Shown one piece after another: positions 13,425 to 13,845 of a DNA stretch of 13,845 nt (positions within the stretch are counted from its first letter, which is position 1; each line of letters opens with the position of its first letter). Origin of the DNA: an uncultured Burkholderiales bacterium (GTDB lineage: Bacteria > Pseudomonadota > Gammaproteobacteria > Burkholderiales > Burkholderiaceae_C); NCBI GenBank assembly GCA_903856995.1, contig CAIODK010000072.1, positions 1 to 13,845 of the forward strand, in the 5' to 3' direction. Position numbers and translations under genes: made by a program. The notes under the pieces are model-generated. The model had not been told where the DNA came from and did no database searches. It saw nothing but the letters and a program-made list of their open reading frames with translations.

Positions 13425-13845
13425 AGCCGGTCAGTGCTTGGGGCCGTTTGTCGAACGACTTGCATGAGGTGCATGTGTTGGCCGACCGCACGGCGGTGTC
13501 GCCCGTGTTGGCAGCGCACCAGCCGGGCATCGCTCACGGCAATGGCCGCAGCTATGGTGACGTGTGCCTCAACCCGAATGGCCACCTGTGGCACACCACA
13601 GGACTGAACAAATTCATCGCGTTTGACGAAGCCACAGGCCGCTTGGTGTGTGAAGCCGGCGTGTTGTTGCGCGACATTCAACGCCTGTTTGTGCCGCGTG
13701 GCTGGATGCTTTCGGTCACCCCCGGCACGCAGCTCATCACCGTGGGCGGTGCGATTGCCAACGATGTGCACGGTAAAAACCACCACGCCGTGGGGTCGTT
13801 TGGCGACCATGTGTTGGGCCTGTCGCTGGCGCGCACCACCGGTGA
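13421..13845 (+). CDS. DprE1-like FAD-binding oxidoreductase (3' end outside window)
   Basis: A frame opens at a GTG (13421) overlapping the GtrA stop by four bases and stays open to the window edge, giving 141 residues. They include H-G-N-G-R-S-Y-G-D (39-47), the FAD pyrophosphate loop of vanillyl-alcohol-oxidase-type flavoproteins, T-P-G-T near 100, and G-G-A-I-A-N-D-V-H-G-K-N-H-H (109-122). The last block is characteristic of DprE1, where the histidine corresponding to H117 is the covalent FAD attachment site (His132 in M. tuberculosis). DprE1 oxidises decaprenyl-phosphoryl-ribose to the 2-keto form, which DprE2 reduces to arabinose. The C-terminal substrate domain and any following dprE2 lie beyond the window. 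Other FAD-linked oxidases are less likely given the HGKNHH block and neighbours. Confidence 0.85.
   Translation, partial: MKPVSAWGRLSNDLHEVHVLADRTAVSPVLAAHQPGIAHGNGRSYGDVCLNPNGHLWHTTGLNKFIAFDEATGRLVCEAGVLLRDIQRLFVPRGWMLSVTPGTQLITVGGAIANDVHGKNHHAVGSFGDHVLGLSLARTTG

Overview
The window looks like chromosomal DNA of a GC-rich betaproteobacterium, probably order Burkholderiales and perhaps Comamonadaceae. This is inferred from protein style (ArgB followed directly by a SlmA-type regulator, long GC-rich reading frames, many 4-bp gene overlaps), not from a marker gene. Most of the window is near 60-67% GC in the lines I counted. The first 1,000 bases are clearly poorer in GC (30-57% in sampled lines) and hold defence or stress-type genes.

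Layout. (1) 1-1004, all minus strand: the start of a brnA antitoxin gene cut by the window edge, the brnT toxin gene overlapping it, a 208-base gap, and a lone DUF6088 (AbiEi-like winged-helix) gene with a good promoter. (2) 1005-5757, minus strand, read from high to low coordinates: galE, a GT4 glycosyltransferase with a long N-terminal extension, a WcaJ-type polyprenyl-phosphate sugar-1-phosphate transferase, and a second GT4 glycosyltransferase. This is the tail of an exopolysaccharide or O-antigen operon: GalE makes UDP-sugars, the sugar transferase primes the lipid carrier, and the GT4 enzymes extend it. (3) 5895-8292, plus strand: a NYN-domain-like protein, argB (arginine synthesis) and slmA (nucleoid occlusion). 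(4) 8296-10300: an Ldh_2-family dehydrogenase (minus) divergent from a fumarylacetoacetate-hydrolase-family enzyme (plus), possibly a 2-keto or sugar-acid breakdown pair. (5) 10297-11478, minus: an AAA_14/DUF4143 ATPase whose promoter carries a palindrome and predicts a leaderless message. (6) 11560-13845, plus: a HAD-UbiA fusion, a GtrA-family membrane protein and the start of a DprE1-like FAD oxidoreductase, overlapping by 4 bases at each junction.

The most interesting unit is the last one. Its content parallels the mycobacterial genes for decaprenyl-phosphoryl-arabinose (UbiA Rv3806c, GtrA-like Rv3789, DprE1 Rv3790), with a HAD phosphatase-like domain fused to the prenyltransferase in place of the separate phosphatase. 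It probably makes and translocates a polyprenyl-phosphate pentose donor for cell-surface glycans or protein glycosylation. The DprE1-like gene runs off the window end, so a DprE2 partner may lie just outside.

Other points worth attention are a sharp GC step inside the extended GT4 gene (near 4260), a DUF6088 gene with no visible toxin partner, and predicted leaderless starts for brnT and the AAA_14 gene. I saw no tRNA, rRNA, CRISPR array, insertion sequence or convincing intrinsic terminator.
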